Positions 1 through 7,326 are shown, numbered from the stretch's first letter. The stretch: 10,045 nucleotides of DNA from Solirubrobacteraceae bacterium (GCA_025928415.1 JAICJK010000050.1:1-10045), one strand, 5' to 3'. Made by a program: numbers and translations. The notes: generated by a model not told the origin, from the sequence alone.

Positions 1-772
1 CCAGCGCCTGCACGAGGTCGTCGACCAGGGCGGTGCACGACGGCGGCCGCTCGCCGGGCTCGGCGGCCATCCCGCGGCGGATCATCGCTGCGGCGGGCGG
101 CGCCAGCGCGGCGCCGTCGTCCCCGTCGCCGGCGGCCGGGCGGCGGCCGGTGAGCAGCTCGTGGGCGACGACCGCCAGGGCGTAGCGGTCGCTGGCCGGC
201 GTGGCCGGGGCGCCGACGCGCTGCTCGGGGGACAGGTAGGCCATGGTGCCGACGACGATCCCCGGCTGGGTGACCGACGCCGCCCACGCCGCGGTGGCGA
301 TGCCGAAGTCGCCGACGGCGACCCGGTCGGCCTCGTCGAGGAGCAGGTTGCCGGGCTTGACGTCGCGGTGCACGACGCCCTCGGCGTGGGCCGCGTCGAG
401 CGCCGCGGCGGCGCCCTGGAGCCAGCGCAGCGCGGTCTCCCGGTCGATCGCCCCGCGGCTGATGCGCTCGGCGACCGTCCCGCCGCGGTAGAGCGCCATC
501 ACCAGGTAGGCGTGGCCGTCGCGCTCCCCGGCGTCGAACACCGTGACCACGTTCGGGTGATGCGACAGGCGCGCCGCCGCCCGCGCCTCGCGGGTGAAGC
601 GCTCGCGCGCGTCGTCGTCGCCCGCGAGCGGGCCCGCGAGCACCTTCACGGCGACATGACGGTCCAGGAGGTCGTCCCTGGCCTCCCACACGCTGGCCAT
701 CCCGCCGTCGGCGAGATGCTCGAGCACGTCGTAGCGCTCGGGCAGCCCGATGCTGGCCTCGGCGGCGTCCAT
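1..772 (-). CDS. Hanks-type serine/threonine protein kinase, N-terminal part (runs off left edge)
   Basis: This is a eukaryotic-like Ser/Thr kinase that should transfer phosphate from ATP to protein Ser/Thr residues. Reading leftward from ATG at 772-770 gives 257 codons; the 3' end lies outside the window. Visible kinase landmarks are the glycine-loop region ADGGMASV (about 21-28), VAVKVL with catalytic Lys43, the alphaC Glu62, HPN 72-74, the catalytic loop HRDVKPGN (135-142, Asp137 and Asn142), DFG 155-157, SPE 181-183 in place of APE, Asp195 and Arg242. All catalytic residues are present, so it should be active, but the first Gly of the GxGxxG loop is replaced by Ala21. Almost the whole kinase domain is in view. 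Any membrane segment or sensor domain would lie past the left edge, so membrane location cannot be judged. The start was chosen because the kinase domain begins directly after it ([10 protein letters not shown]). No convincing Shine-Dalgarno is seen. It is divergent from rpmB, 48 bp away. Confidence 0.93.
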   Translation of the reverse strand, partial: MDAAEASIGLPERYDVLEHLADGGMASVWEARDDLLDRHVAVKVLAGPLAGDDDARERFTREARAAARLSHHPNVVTVFDAGERDGHAYLVMALYRGGTVAERISRGAIDRETALRWLQGAAAALDAAHAEGVVHRDVKPGNLLLDEADRVAVGDFGIATAAWAASVTQPGIVVGTMAYLSPEQRVGAPATPASDRYALAVVAHELLTGRRPAAGDGDDGAALAPPAAAMIRRGMAAEPGERPPSCTALVDDLVQAL

Positions 773-804
773 TCGGGTCAAAGCTTCCCACGCAGGTCGG
801 CCGC

Positions 805-810
805 TACACT
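805..810 (+). promoter_or_regulatory. Probable -10 element of the rpmB operon promoter
   Basis: TACACT fits the sigma70-type -10 consensus (TANNNT) in the 48-bp spacer between the divergent kinase and rpmB. Transcription would be expected to start near 816-818, leaving rpmB with a leader of only a few nucleotides. No Shine-Dalgarno precedes the ATG at 821, which agrees with a leaderless or near-leaderless message. No good -35 hexamer is seen at the usual spacing. The call rests on the hexamer and its position alone. Confidence 0.45.
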
Positions 811-820
811 CCCCGGCCTC

Positions 821-1012
821 ATGGCAAAGGTCTGTCACAGCTGCGGGAAGGGCCCCGCCTTCGGCAACAGCCGCAGCCACTCGATGGTCGCGACCAAGCG
901 CCGCTTCAACCCGAACCTGCAGAAGGTGCGGATCATGGACGGCAAGACGCCGGTTCGCGCGTACGTCTGCACCCGCTGCCTGAAGGCCGGCAAGGTCACC
1001 AAGGCCGTCTAG
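821..1012 (+). CDS. rpmB: 50S ribosomal protein L28, zinc-ribbon form
   Basis: L28 is a protein of the large ribosomal subunit. The 63-aa product has the usual length and family pattern: an N-terminal [12 protein letters not shown], a central [19 protein letters not shown] and a basic C-terminus. Two CxxC pairs (Cys5/Cys8 and Cys50/Cys53) form the zinc ribbon of the C+ type of L28. The ATG at 821 is chosen because the family signature starts at once. The same frame stays open back to 161, but that stretch lies antisense to the kinase and codes for nothing recognisable. It is the first gene of a six-gene cluster, 36 nt upstream of the DAK2 gene, a neighbour it also has in other Gram-positive bacteria. 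Confidence 0.97.
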   Translation: MAKVCHSCGKGPAFGNSRSHSMVATKRRFNPNLQKVRIMDGKTPVRAYVCTRCLKAGKVTKAV

Positions 1013-1048
1013 CGGCGGGCCGCCCGTCCCGGACCCCGCCGACCCGCC

Positions 1049-2692
1049 GTGCGCGACCCGAGCCTCGTCCGGTTCCGCGCCGTCGTCGAGGGCGCGCTGG
1101 CGCACCTCGAGTCGCGCCGCCAGGAGATCAACGACCTGAACGTCTTCCCGGTCGCCGACGGCGACACGGGGGACAACATGGCGCTCACGCTGCGCGCGGT
1201 GCTCGCCGAGCTGGACCGCCTGGGCACGCTGGACCGCCCGATCGACGAGATCGGCCGCGAGGAGATCGTCGGCTCCGTGGCCCGCGCGGCCCTGCTCGGG
1301 GCGCGCGGCAACTCGGGCGTCATCCTCTCCCAGCTCATCCGCGGCGCCGCGGAGGAGCTCGTCTCCCGCCCCGGCGAGCTCGTCGACCCGGTCCTGCTCG
1401 GCGCCTCGATGGCGCGGGCGGCCCAGCGCGCCTACGACTCGGTGCGCGACCCCGCCGAGGGCACGATGCTCACGGTCATGCGCGAGATGGCCGCGCGCGT
1501 CGCCTCCGAGCTCGCGCACATGCCCGACGTCCGGCTCGGCGGCGAGGTCGACGCCGACGTGCAGAGCGCGCTGCTCGCCGACGTGCTCGAGCGGGCCCTG
1601 GAGGCCGGCGAGGCGTCGGTGCGGCGGGGGCCGGAGCTGCTCGGCGTGCTGCGGGACGCCGGCGTGGTGGACGCGGGCGGCCACGCGGTGACGATCATCT
1701 TCGCGGGCGTGATCGCCGCCCTGCGCGGCACGGCGCCGCCGGAGATCGAGCGCTTCGCGCCCGCCGTGCGCTCCAGCGTGCGCCAGCACGCGTCCTCCAC
1801 GTACCGCTACTGCACGAACTTCGCGGTGACGGGGACCGACCTGGACGCCCATCGCCACGCCGCCGAGCTCGAGGCGCTCGGCGACTCCGTCCTCGTGGTG
1901 GGCGACCGCGCGACGCTGAAGATCCACGTCCATACCGACGACCCCGAGGCCGCCACCGGCCTCTTCGCCGGACTGGGCGAGGTGTCGCGCCTGGACGTCG
2001 CCGACATGCACGCGCAGGTCACCGAGCGCGAGGCGCGCCTGACGACGGTCGCGCCGGCCACCCAGCGCTGCGGCGTCGTCGCGGTGACCACGGGCGCGGG
2101 CGTCCGCGGGCTGTTCGAGTCGCTCGGGACCCACGCGCTCGACGGCGGCCCGACGCTGAACCCGTCGACCTACGAGCTGCTGGCGGGCATCCACGACGTC
2201 CCCGCCGAGGAGGTCGTGGTGCTCCCGAACTCGGCGAACGTGATCATGGCCGCCGAGCGCGCGGCCGAGCTGTCGGAGAAGCTCGTGCGCGTCGTCCCGA
2301 CGACCTCGCTGCAGGCCGGGCTGGCCGCCGCGGTCGCCTTCCTGGCCGACCGCGACGCCGCGGCCAACGCCGCCGCGATGCAGGACGCGCTGGCCGCGAT
2401 CCGGACGGGCGCGGTCGCGCGCGCCGCGCGGAAGGACGCGCATGGCCGCTGGCTGGTGGGGGACGCCGTGGGCTTCGTCGACGACGAGCTCGTCGCCTGG
2501 GGGGACCCGCGCGCCGCGCTGGCCGGCGTCCTGGGCTCGCTGGCCGGCGGCGCCGAGCTCATCACCTGCATCGCCGGCGACGGCGCGCCGCTGGCCGAGG
2601 ACGAGGTCCGCGGCCTGCTCGACGGCGACGTGGAGCTCGAGTGGTCCGACGGCGGGCCCGCGAGCTACTGGTGGCTGCTGTCCGCGGAGTAG
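1049..2692 (+). CDS. DAK2 (DhaL-like) domain protein of the FakA/YloV family
   Basis: The 547-aa product matches the YloV/FakA family in length and layout. An N-terminal DhaL-like kinase domain has LNVFPVADGDTGDNM (about 30-44), whose aspartates bind Mg-ATP in relatives, then GARGNSGVILSQ (about 85-96) and GVVDAGGHAV (about 206-215). A middle section with RYCTNFAV and HVHTDDP (about 254-300) follows. The C-terminal DegV-related section has GLFESLG, NPSTYELL, LPNSANVIMAAERA and VVPTTSLQAGLAA (about 355-430). Characterised FakA proteins phosphorylate fatty acids held by FakB (DegV) carriers, feeding phospholipid synthesis from exogenous fatty acid. By homology this one may do the same in the cytoplasm, though no FakB gene is in the window. 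The start is GTG 1049, with no clear ribosome-binding site. The conserved helix preceding the Asp motif begins soon after. The small Asp23/YloU gene that lies between rpmB and yloV in Bacillus is absent. Confidence 0.92.
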   Translation: MRDPSLVRFRAVVEGALAHLESRRQEINDLNVFPVADGDTGDNMALTLRAVLAELDRLGTLDRPIDEIGREEIVGSVARAALLGARGNSGVILSQLIRGAAEELVSRPGELVDPVLLGASMARAAQRAYDSVRDPAEGTMLTVMREMAARVASELAHMPDVRLGGEVDADVQSALLADVLERALEAGEASVRRGPELLGVLRDAGVVDAGGHAVTIIFAGVIAALRGTAPPEIERFAPAVRSSVRQHASSTYRYCTNFAVTGTDLDAHRHAAELEALGDSVLVVGDRATLKIHVHTDDPEAATGLFAGLGEVSRLDVADMHAQVTEREARLTTVAPATQRCGVVAVTTGAGVRGLFESLGTHALDGGPTLNPSTYELLAGIHDVPAEEVVVLPNSANVIMAAERAAELSEKLVRVVPTTSLQAGLAAAVAFLADRDAAANAAAMQDALAAIRTGAVARAARKDAHGRWLVGDAVGFVDDELVAWGDPRAALAGVLGSLAGGAELITCIAGDGAPLAEDEVRGLLDGDVELEWSDGGPASYWWLLSAE

Positions 2693-2705
2693 CCGACCGG
2701 TCCAC

Positions 2706-2753
2706 GGGCGATCATCGCGCGGTGCCGGCGGGCGATCATCGCGTGGTGCCCAC
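2706..2753 (+). repeat. Two tandem 24-bp direct repeats at the recG start region
   Basis: Two adjacent 24-bp units, 2706-2729 and 2730-2753, agree at 21 of 24 positions. Both begin GGGCGATCATCGCG, and a fragment GGGC of a third follows at 2754. They sit just after the DAK2 stop and each carries an in-frame GTG (2722; 2743 and 2746) that could start recG. If translated they encode the eight-residue repeat GDHRAVPA / GDHRVVPT. They may be a small tandem duplication of an initiation region. Confidence 0.8.
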
Positions 2754-4869
2754 GGGCTTCGCCACGAGCGACGAGCTCGACCGCGACGCGCTGCGCGACG
2801 CGCCGGTGCGCTGGCCGCACCCGGAGCAGCTCGAGCGGCCGCTGGCCTGGGGCGTCGCGTCGCTGGCCGAGGCCGCGCACGGCCTCGGGCTCGACACCGT
2901 GGGCGACCTGCTCGCCCATCTGCCACGCGACACCGGCGAGGGGCGCACGATCGGCGACCTGCAGCCCGACGACGTCGCGACGGTCGTCGTCGAGGTCCGC
3001 TCGATCACCTCGCGGCCGGTGCGGCGCCGGGGGATGAAGCCGCTGGTCGAGGCGGTCGTCGCCGATCCGACCGGCGTCATGAAGGCCACGTTCTTCAACC
3101 AGCCGTGGCTCGCGCGCCAGTACGGCCCGGGGACGCGGCTGATGCTGGCCGGCAAGTACCAGGGCCGCAACGCCTTCCGCGTCAGCACGCACGCCCGGAC
3201 CGACGCCGCGACGGCGGGCCCCGCCGAGCTCGCGGCCGTCGCCCAGTACCCGGCGACCAAGGGCATCAGCTCCACGCAGATCCTGGCGATGGTGCGCGAG
3301 CACCGCGCGGCCGCCGCCGACGTCGTCGAGACGCTGCCCGCGGCGCTGCGGGTCGCCGAGCGGCTGCCCGACCGCGCCGGCGCGATCCTCGCCGCCCACG
3401 GGCTGGCCGAGGGTGCCCCCGGCCCGGAGGAGCACGAGGCGGGCCGGCGCCGGCTGGCCTTCGAGGAGCTGCTGCTCGACCAGGTCGTGCAGCTGCGCCT
3501 GCGCGCCGAGCACCGGGCCGCGGAGGCCGCGACGCCGCTGTCCGGCCCGGCGGTCGTGTCCGCGCGGTGGCGCGCCGAGCAGCTCCCGTTCGCGCCGACC
3601 GGCGACCAGGAGCGCGCGATGGCCGAGCTGGACGCGGCCCTGGCCCGCGAGCGGCCGATGCAGCGCCTGCTGATGGGCGAGGTCGGGTCGGGCAAGACGG
3701 TCGTGGCGCTGCACGCGATGCTGCGGGCGGTCGACCACGGGCTGCAGGCCGCGCTGATGGCCCCGACCGAGACCCTGGCCGAGCAGCACTTCGCCACGCT
3801 GCAGGCGTTGACGCCGGGCGACCTGACGCCGATGGCGCTGCTCACCGGCTCGACGCCCGCCGGGCGCCGCCGCGAGCTGCTCGCGCGCCTGGCCGGCGGC
3901 GAGCTCGCCCTGCTCGTCGGGACCCACGCCGTGATCGAGGACCCGGTGGTCTTCCGCCACCTCGCGGTCGCCGTCGTCGACGAGCAGCACCGCTTCGGGG
4001 TGCGCCAGCGCGCCGCGCTGGACGCCAAGGCGCCGGCGGGGCTGGTCCCGCACGTGCTGCACATGACCGCGACGCCGATCCCGCGGACGCTGCGCCTGGC
4101 GAGCTTCGGCGCGCTGGACGTCACGACGCTGCGCGAGCTGCCGCGCGGCCGGCAGCCGATCGCCACGCACGTCGTCAGCGGCGAGCGCGAGCGGGCCCGG
4201 GCCTACGAGCGCATCCGCGAGGAGCTGCGCGCCGGGCACCAGGCGTTCGTGGTCTGCCCGCTGGTCGCCGAGTCCGAGGCGCTGCAGGCGCGCGCCGCCA
4301 CGGCCGAGTACGAGCGCCTGCGCGCCGGCGAGCTCGCGGACTTCCGGGTGGAGCTGATCCACGGGCGGCTGAGCGCGCGCGACAAGGCGGCGGCGATGGA
4401 GGCCTTCGCGGCGGGGGACGCCGACGTGCTCGTCGCCACGACGGTGATCGAGGTCGGCATCGACGTCCCCAACGCGACGGTCATCGTCGTCGAGGACGCC
4501 GAGCGCTACGGCATCTCCCAGCTCCATCAGCTCCGCGGCCGGGTCGGGCGCGGCGAGCACGCCTCGCTGTGCCTGCTGTTCGGCCCCAAGGAGTCGGCGC
4601 GGCTGAAGGCGCTGGCCGAGCACACCGACGGCTTCCGGCTGGCCGAGATCGACCTCGAGCTGCGCGGCGAGGGCGAGCTCACGGGCACCCGCCAGTCCGG
4701 GCTGGCGCGCTTTCACTTCGCGCGGCTGCCCGACGACGCCGAGCTGCTCGAGCGCGCGCACGCGCGCGCGCAGGCGCTGCTGGCCGCCGACCCAAGCCTC
4801 GAGCGCCCGGAGCACGCCCTGCTCGCCGACGCCCTGGCGGCGCTCGAGGCGGCGCCGGTCGCGGCGTGA
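2743..4869 (+). CDS. recG: ATP-dependent DNA helicase RecG
   Basis: RecG is a superfamily 2 helicase that remodels stalled replication forks and branched recombination intermediates. From GTG 2743 the protein has 708 aa, close to the family norm of about 690-740. An N-terminal OB-fold wedge section (TVGDLLAHLPRD, then VKATFFNQPWL-type strands, roughly 45-160) precedes two helicase lobes. Visible motifs are Walker A GEVGSGKT (312-319), the DEQH box with RFGV typical of RecG (413-416), TATPIPRTL (from 442), TTVIEVGIDVPNA, and QLRGRVGRG (596-604). The C-terminal GTRQSGL element is also RecG-specific. The start is uncertain: in-frame GTGs lie at 2641, 2671, 2722, 2743 and 2746, none with a good Shine-Dalgarno. 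I prefer 2743 or 2746 because both clear the DAK2 stop and the conserved region begins about 30 codons later. Its TGA overlaps the rsmD start by 4 nt. Confidence 0.95.
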   Translation: MVPTGFATSDELDRDALRDAPVRWPHPEQLERPLAWGVASLAEAAHGLGLDTVGDLLAHLPRDTGEGRTIGDLQPDDVATVVVEVRSITSRPVRRRGMKPLVEAVVADPTGVMKATFFNQPWLARQYGPGTRLMLAGKYQGRNAFRVSTHARTDAATAGPAELAAVAQYPATKGISSTQILAMVREHRAAAADVVETLPAALRVAERLPDRAGAILAAHGLAEGAPGPEEHEAGRRRLAFEELLLDQVVQLRLRAEHRAAEAATPLSGPAVVSARWRAEQLPFAPTGDQERAMAELDAALARERPMQRLLMGEVGSGKTVVALHAMLRAVDHGLQAALMAPTETLAEQHFATLQALTPGDLTPMALLTGSTPAGRRRELLARLAGGELALLVGTHAVIEDPVVFRHLAVAVVDEQHRFGVRQRAALDAKAPAGLVPHVLHMTATPIPRTLRLASFGALDVTTLRELPRGRQPIATHVVSGERERARAYERIREELRAGHQAFVVCPLVAESEALQARAATAEYERLRAGELADFRVELIHGRLSARDKAAAMEAFAAGDADVLVATTVIEVGIDVPNATVIVVEDAERYGISQLHQLRGRVGRGEHASLCLLFGPKESARLKALAEHTDGFRLAEIDLELRGEGELTGTRQSGLARFHFARLPDDAELLERAHARAQALLAADPSLERPEHALLADALAALEAAPVAA

Positions 4870-5402
4870 GGGTCATCGCCGGGCGCTTCGGCGGCCGCGT
4901 GCTGTCGGCCCCGTCCGGGCGCGCGACGCGCCCCACCGGCGACCGCGTGCGCGAGGCGGTCTTCTCGATGCTCGGGCCGCTCGACGGCACGGTCCTGGAC
5001 CTCTACGCGGGCACCGGCGCGCTGGGGATCGAGGCGCTCTCGCGCGGCGCGCGGCGCGCGGTGTTCGTCGAGCGCGACCCCCGCGCGGTGACCGCGCTGC
5101 GCGGCAACCTCGCCGCGCTCGGCCTCGGCGGCGACGAGGCCGAGGTGCGTCCCGTGGAGGCGCGCGGCGCCCTGCGCAACGCGCTCGCGCGCGCCGAGGC
5201 ATACGATCTCGTCTTCCTCGACCCCCCGTACCGGCTCGCCGCCGGCCTGGGGGACGAGCTCGGCGGGGCGCTGGCCGGCCTGCTGGCGCCCGGGGCGCGC
5301 GTCGTGTGCGAGAGCGACCGCCGGACGCCGCTGGCCCTCGAGCTGCCGCGCACCCATCACCGCCGCTACGGCGACACCGTCATCTCCATCCACACCGCAT
5401 GA
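4866..5402 (+). CDS. rsmD: 16S rRNA (guanine(966)-N(2))-methyltransferase RsmD
   Basis: RsmD uses S-adenosylmethionine to methylate N2 of G966 (E. coli numbering) in 16S rRNA of the small subunit. The 178-aa product opens with the family signature RVIAGRFGGR (2-11) and TRPTGDRVREAVFSML (21-36). The SAM-binding loop DLYAGTGALGIEALSRGA follows (45-62), and the catalytic DPPY lies at 119-122, preceded by YDLVFL. Length is normal. The GTG start at 4866 overlaps the recG stop in GTGA, and the signature begins with the second codon, so this start is firm. The TGA stop overlaps the coaD ATG in ATGA. Both overlaps point to translational coupling. The rsmD-coaD pairing is widespread in bacteria. Confidence 0.95.
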   Translation: MRVIAGRFGGRVLSAPSGRATRPTGDRVREAVFSMLGPLDGTVLDLYAGTGALGIEALSRGARRAVFVERDPRAVTALRGNLAALGLGGDEAEVRPVEARGALRNALARAEAYDLVFLDPPYRLAAGLGDELGGALAGLLAPGARVVCESDRRTPLALELPRTHHRRYGDTVISIHTA

Positions 5403-5902
5403 ACCCGCCCACGCGCCCGTCCATCGCCATCTGCCCCGGTTCCTACGACCCGATCACGCACGGCCACCTGGACGTCATCACAAGGGCCTCGGAGATCTTC
5501 GACGACGTCATCGTCGCCGTCGTGAACCTGTCCACGCGCAAGAACAAGCCGCTGTTCGGCATCGAGGAGCGGATGGCCTTCATCGCCGACGCGACGCGCG
5601 AGCTGCCGAACGTCCGCGCCGAGCCGTTCGACGTGCTCGTCGTCGACTACGCCCGGCGCCACGGCGCCAGCACGATCGTCAAGGGCTTGCGCGCGATCTC
5701 GGACTTCGAGTACGAGTTCGAGATGAACCAGCTCAACCGGCATCAGGCGCCGGACATCGACACGCTCTACCTCATGGCCAGCCCCAAGTACTCTTTCATC
5801 AGCTCCAGCGGTGTCAAGGAGCTGGCCACCTTCGGGGGGGACGTCGAGGAGTACGTCTCCGCCACGGTGGCCAGGCGGTTGAAGGAAGAGCTGGCGAGGT
5901 AG
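5399..5902 (+). CDS. coaD: Phosphopantetheine adenylyltransferase (PPAT)
   Basis: CoaD joins 4'-phosphopantetheine and ATP to give dephospho-CoA and pyrophosphate, the penultimate step of coenzyme A synthesis in the cytoplasm. The 167-aa product has the nucleotidyltransferase signature PGSYDPITHGH (13-23, with TxGH at 20-23), RKNKPLF (47-53), VKGLRAISDFEYEFEMNQLNR (94-114) and SFISSSGVKELATFGGDV (132-149), all diagnostic for bacterial PPAT. It is a few residues longer than the usual 159-161 aa owing to the N-terminal NPPTRPS segment. ATG 5399 overlaps the rsmD stop by 4 nt, with no separate Shine-Dalgarno, so translation probably depends on coupling. The frame is open upstream to 5306, but that part reads antisense-like inside rsmD and is not family sequence. 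Confidence 0.96.
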   Translation: MNPPTRPSIAICPGSYDPITHGHLDVITRASEIFDDVIVAVVNLSTRKNKPLFGIEERMAFIADATRELPNVRAEPFDVLVVDYARRHGASTIVKGLRAISDFEYEFEMNQLNRHQAPDIDTLYLMASPKYSFISSSGVKELATFGGDVEEYVSATVARRLKEELAR

Positions 5903-5908
5903 CGAACT

Positions 5909-5914
5909 GAAGGG
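5909..5914 (+). promoter_or_regulatory. Ribosome-binding site that fixes the coiled-coil gene start
   Basis: GAAGGG lies six nucleotides before ATG 5921 and is one of the few good Shine-Dalgarno sequences in the window. It supports ATG 5921 over the in-frame TTG at 5915, which would directly abut it. Confidence 0.6.
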
Positions 5915-5920
5915 TTGCCC

Positions 5921-6385
5921 ATGGACGTCCTGGTCCTGATCGACAAGCTGGACGACCTCGTCCACAACGCCAAGCCCGTCCCGCTGACGGACCAGGTGCG
6001 CGTGGACAAGGAGGAGATCTACGACATCCTCGACCAGATGCGGGCGACGATCCCCGAGGAGATCAAGCAGGCCCGCTGGATCGTCAAGGAGCGCCAGGAG
6101 ATGCTCGCCGAGGCCAAGCGCGAGGCGGAGCGGATCGTCAAGGAGGCGCGCGAGAAGCAGGACCAGCTGATCTCCGACGAGGAGGTCACCAAGCAGGCCG
6201 AGCGCGCGGCCGAGGACATCATCGAGGACGCCCGGGCCCGCGAGCGGGAGATCCGCCTCGGCGCCGAGGACTACGCCGACGAGATCCTCAACACGCTCGA
6301 GGTCAACCTCACGAAGTTCATCGCGGCCGTGCAGCGCGGGCGCGAACGCCTGCAGGGCAAGGACGAGCCGGCCGAAGTGGCCTAG
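5921..6385 (+). CDS. SepIVA/DivIVA-like coiled-coil protein
   Basis: This 154-aa protein has a conserved N-terminal segment (MDVLVLIDKLDDLVHNAKPV, then a helix with EIYDILDQMRATIPEEIKQA, 30-55). A long, highly charged helical stretch rich in Glu, Lys, Arg and Ala follows (about 55-130), with a coiled-coil pattern. The C-terminal part NTLEVNLTKFIAAVQRGRERL ends in a short acidic tail. No signal peptide or membrane segment is seen. The pattern recalls actinobacterial proteins downstream of coaD that are annotated as DivIVA-like, SepIVA-like or, misleadingly, as ATP synthase subunit b. SepIVA in mycobacteria acts in septation and envelope growth; that role here is inference. The gene lies 18 nt after coaD and is probably the last of the operon. 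The DUF177-rpmF-rnc genes that often follow in other actinobacteria are absent. Its stop codon interlocks with that of the convergent dehydrogenase. Confidence 0.75.
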   Translation: MDVLVLIDKLDDLVHNAKPVPLTDQVRVDKEEIYDILDQMRATIPEEIKQARWIVKERQEMLAEAKREAERIVKEAREKQDQLISDEEVTKQAERAAEDIIEDARAREREIRLGAEDYADEILNTLEVNLTKFIAAVQRGRERLQGKDEPAEVA

Positions 6386-7293
6386 TAGCCGTCGCGGACC
6401 ACGTCCGCGAGCTCCTGGCCGTCGGCCAGGCGCTGGAGCTGCGCGCGCAGGTGGGCGAAGCCGCGCCGGACGTAGCCGCGGGTGCTGCCGGCGACGTGCG
6501 GGGTGATCAGCAGCCCGGGCGCGTCCCACAGCGGGTCGCCGGCGGGCAGCGGCTCGGGGTCGACGACGTCGAGCGCCGCCCGCAGCCGGCCGCTGCGCAG
6601 CTCGGCCAGCAGCGCCTCCTGGTCGACCACGGGTCCGCGGCCGGCGTTGACGAGCAGCGCGCCGTCGCGCATCCGGGCGAGCAGGGTTGCGTCGAACAGC
6701 CCGCGGGTCGCGGCGGTCAGGGGGACGAGGACCACGACCACGTCGGCGGCGGGCAGCAGCTCGGGCAGCTCCTCGGTCGCGTGCGTGCCGGGGCGGGCGC
6801 GCCGGGCGACGCGGACGACCTCGGCGCCGAACGGCGCCAGCCGCGCCTCCACCGCCGCGCCGATCGCCCCGTGGCCGGCGATCAGCACGATGGCGCCCTG
6901 GAGGTTGGCGAGGTCGGCGCCGCCGTCCCCCCAGCGGTGCGCGCGCTGGGCGACCACCCAGCGCGACAGCTCCTTGAGGTCGGCCAGGATCGCCGCGAGC
7001 ACCCACTCGGCGACCGATGCGGCGTGGACCACCGAGGCGCTCGCGACGGTCACGCCCGGCGGGACGTAGGGCAGCAGCCAGTCGACCCCGGCGCTGAAGG
7101 TCTGCAGGATGCGCAGCGACCCGGCGCCGGCCAGCGCCTCGGCGAGGCGGCCGTGGTCGAGGAAGTCGGGGACGAGCAGCTCGGCGGCGCCGAGCTCCGG
7201 CACGCTGCCCGGGGCGTAGGCCGCCACCTCGAAGCCCGCCGGGAGGGGGTCGAGCGCGGCGCGGTCGGCGACGTCGGGGACCATGACGAGCAT
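6382..7293 (-). CDS. D-isomer-specific 2-hydroxyacid dehydrogenase (NAD(P)-dependent)
   Basis: The family reduces 2-keto acids to D-2-hydroxyacids, or the reverse, with NAD(P)H; the substrate here cannot be told. From ATG 7293 the product has 303 aa, normal for the shorter members. Visible are QTFSAGVDWLLP (64-75), the Rossmann loop GHGAIG (140-145), and the catalytic trio Arg219 (NAGRGPVVD), Glu247 (DVVDPEPLP) and His266 (TPHVAGS). After the second Rossmann strand the sequence is VARR rather than an acidic residue, which suggests a preference for NADPH. No signal peptide. The start is ambiguous: in-frame ATGs lie at 7320, 7317, 7305, 7302, 7293 and 7284, none with a clear Shine-Dalgarno. 7293 or 7284 fits the first strand best. 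It converges on the coiled-coil gene, overlapping it by 4 nt, and diverges from the macro-domain gene. Confidence 0.9.
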   Translation of the reverse strand: MLVMVPDVADRAALDPLPAGFEVAAYAPGSVPELGAAELLVPDFLDHGRLAEALAGAGSLRILQTFSAGVDWLLPYVPPGVTVASASVVHAASVAEWVLAAILADLKELSRWVVAQRAHRWGDGGADLANLQGAIVLIAGHGAIGAAVEARLAPFGAEVVRVARRARPGTHATEELPELLPAADVVVVLVPLTAATRGLFDATLLARMRDGALLVNAGRGPVVDQEALLAELRSGRLRAALDVVDPEPLPAGDPLWDAPGLLITPHVAGSTRGYVRRGFAHLRAQLQRLADGQELADVVRDGY

Positions 7294-7326
7294 CGCGCGC
7301 ATCATGACGGGCGCCATCATGGGGGC

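Noticed and set aside
161-820. Plus-strand frame continuous with rpmB.
   Set aside because: It lies antisense to a kinase with all catalytic motifs, and L28 begins exactly at 821.
1013-1041. Inverted repeat CGGCGGG/CCCGCCG after rpmB, possible terminator or attenuator.
   Set aside because: The loop is 15 nt, there is no U tract, and such short GC-only arms arise by chance at this base composition. The downstream genes are expected to be co-transcribed.
2665-4815. A 716-codon open frame on the minus strand opposite recG.
   Set aside because: The product is low-complexity, rich in Arg, Gly, Ala and Gln, without family motifs. Long antisense frames are expected opposite GC-rich genes.
2442-4865. 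A long plus-strand frame running into rsmD.
   Set aside because: It covers the DAK2 end and recG in another frame and is Arg/Ala/Pro-rich with no motifs. Only the last part, from 4866, is a real gene.
5366-7006. A 546-codon minus-strand frame across coaD, the coiled-coil gene and the dehydrogenase.
   Set aside because: It is repetitive antisense translation with no recognisable domain and conflicts with three well-supported genes.
6451-7326. Upstream extension of the macro-domain frame.
   Set aside because: It is antisense to the dehydrogenase, which carries its full catalytic set, and it has no macro-family sequence.
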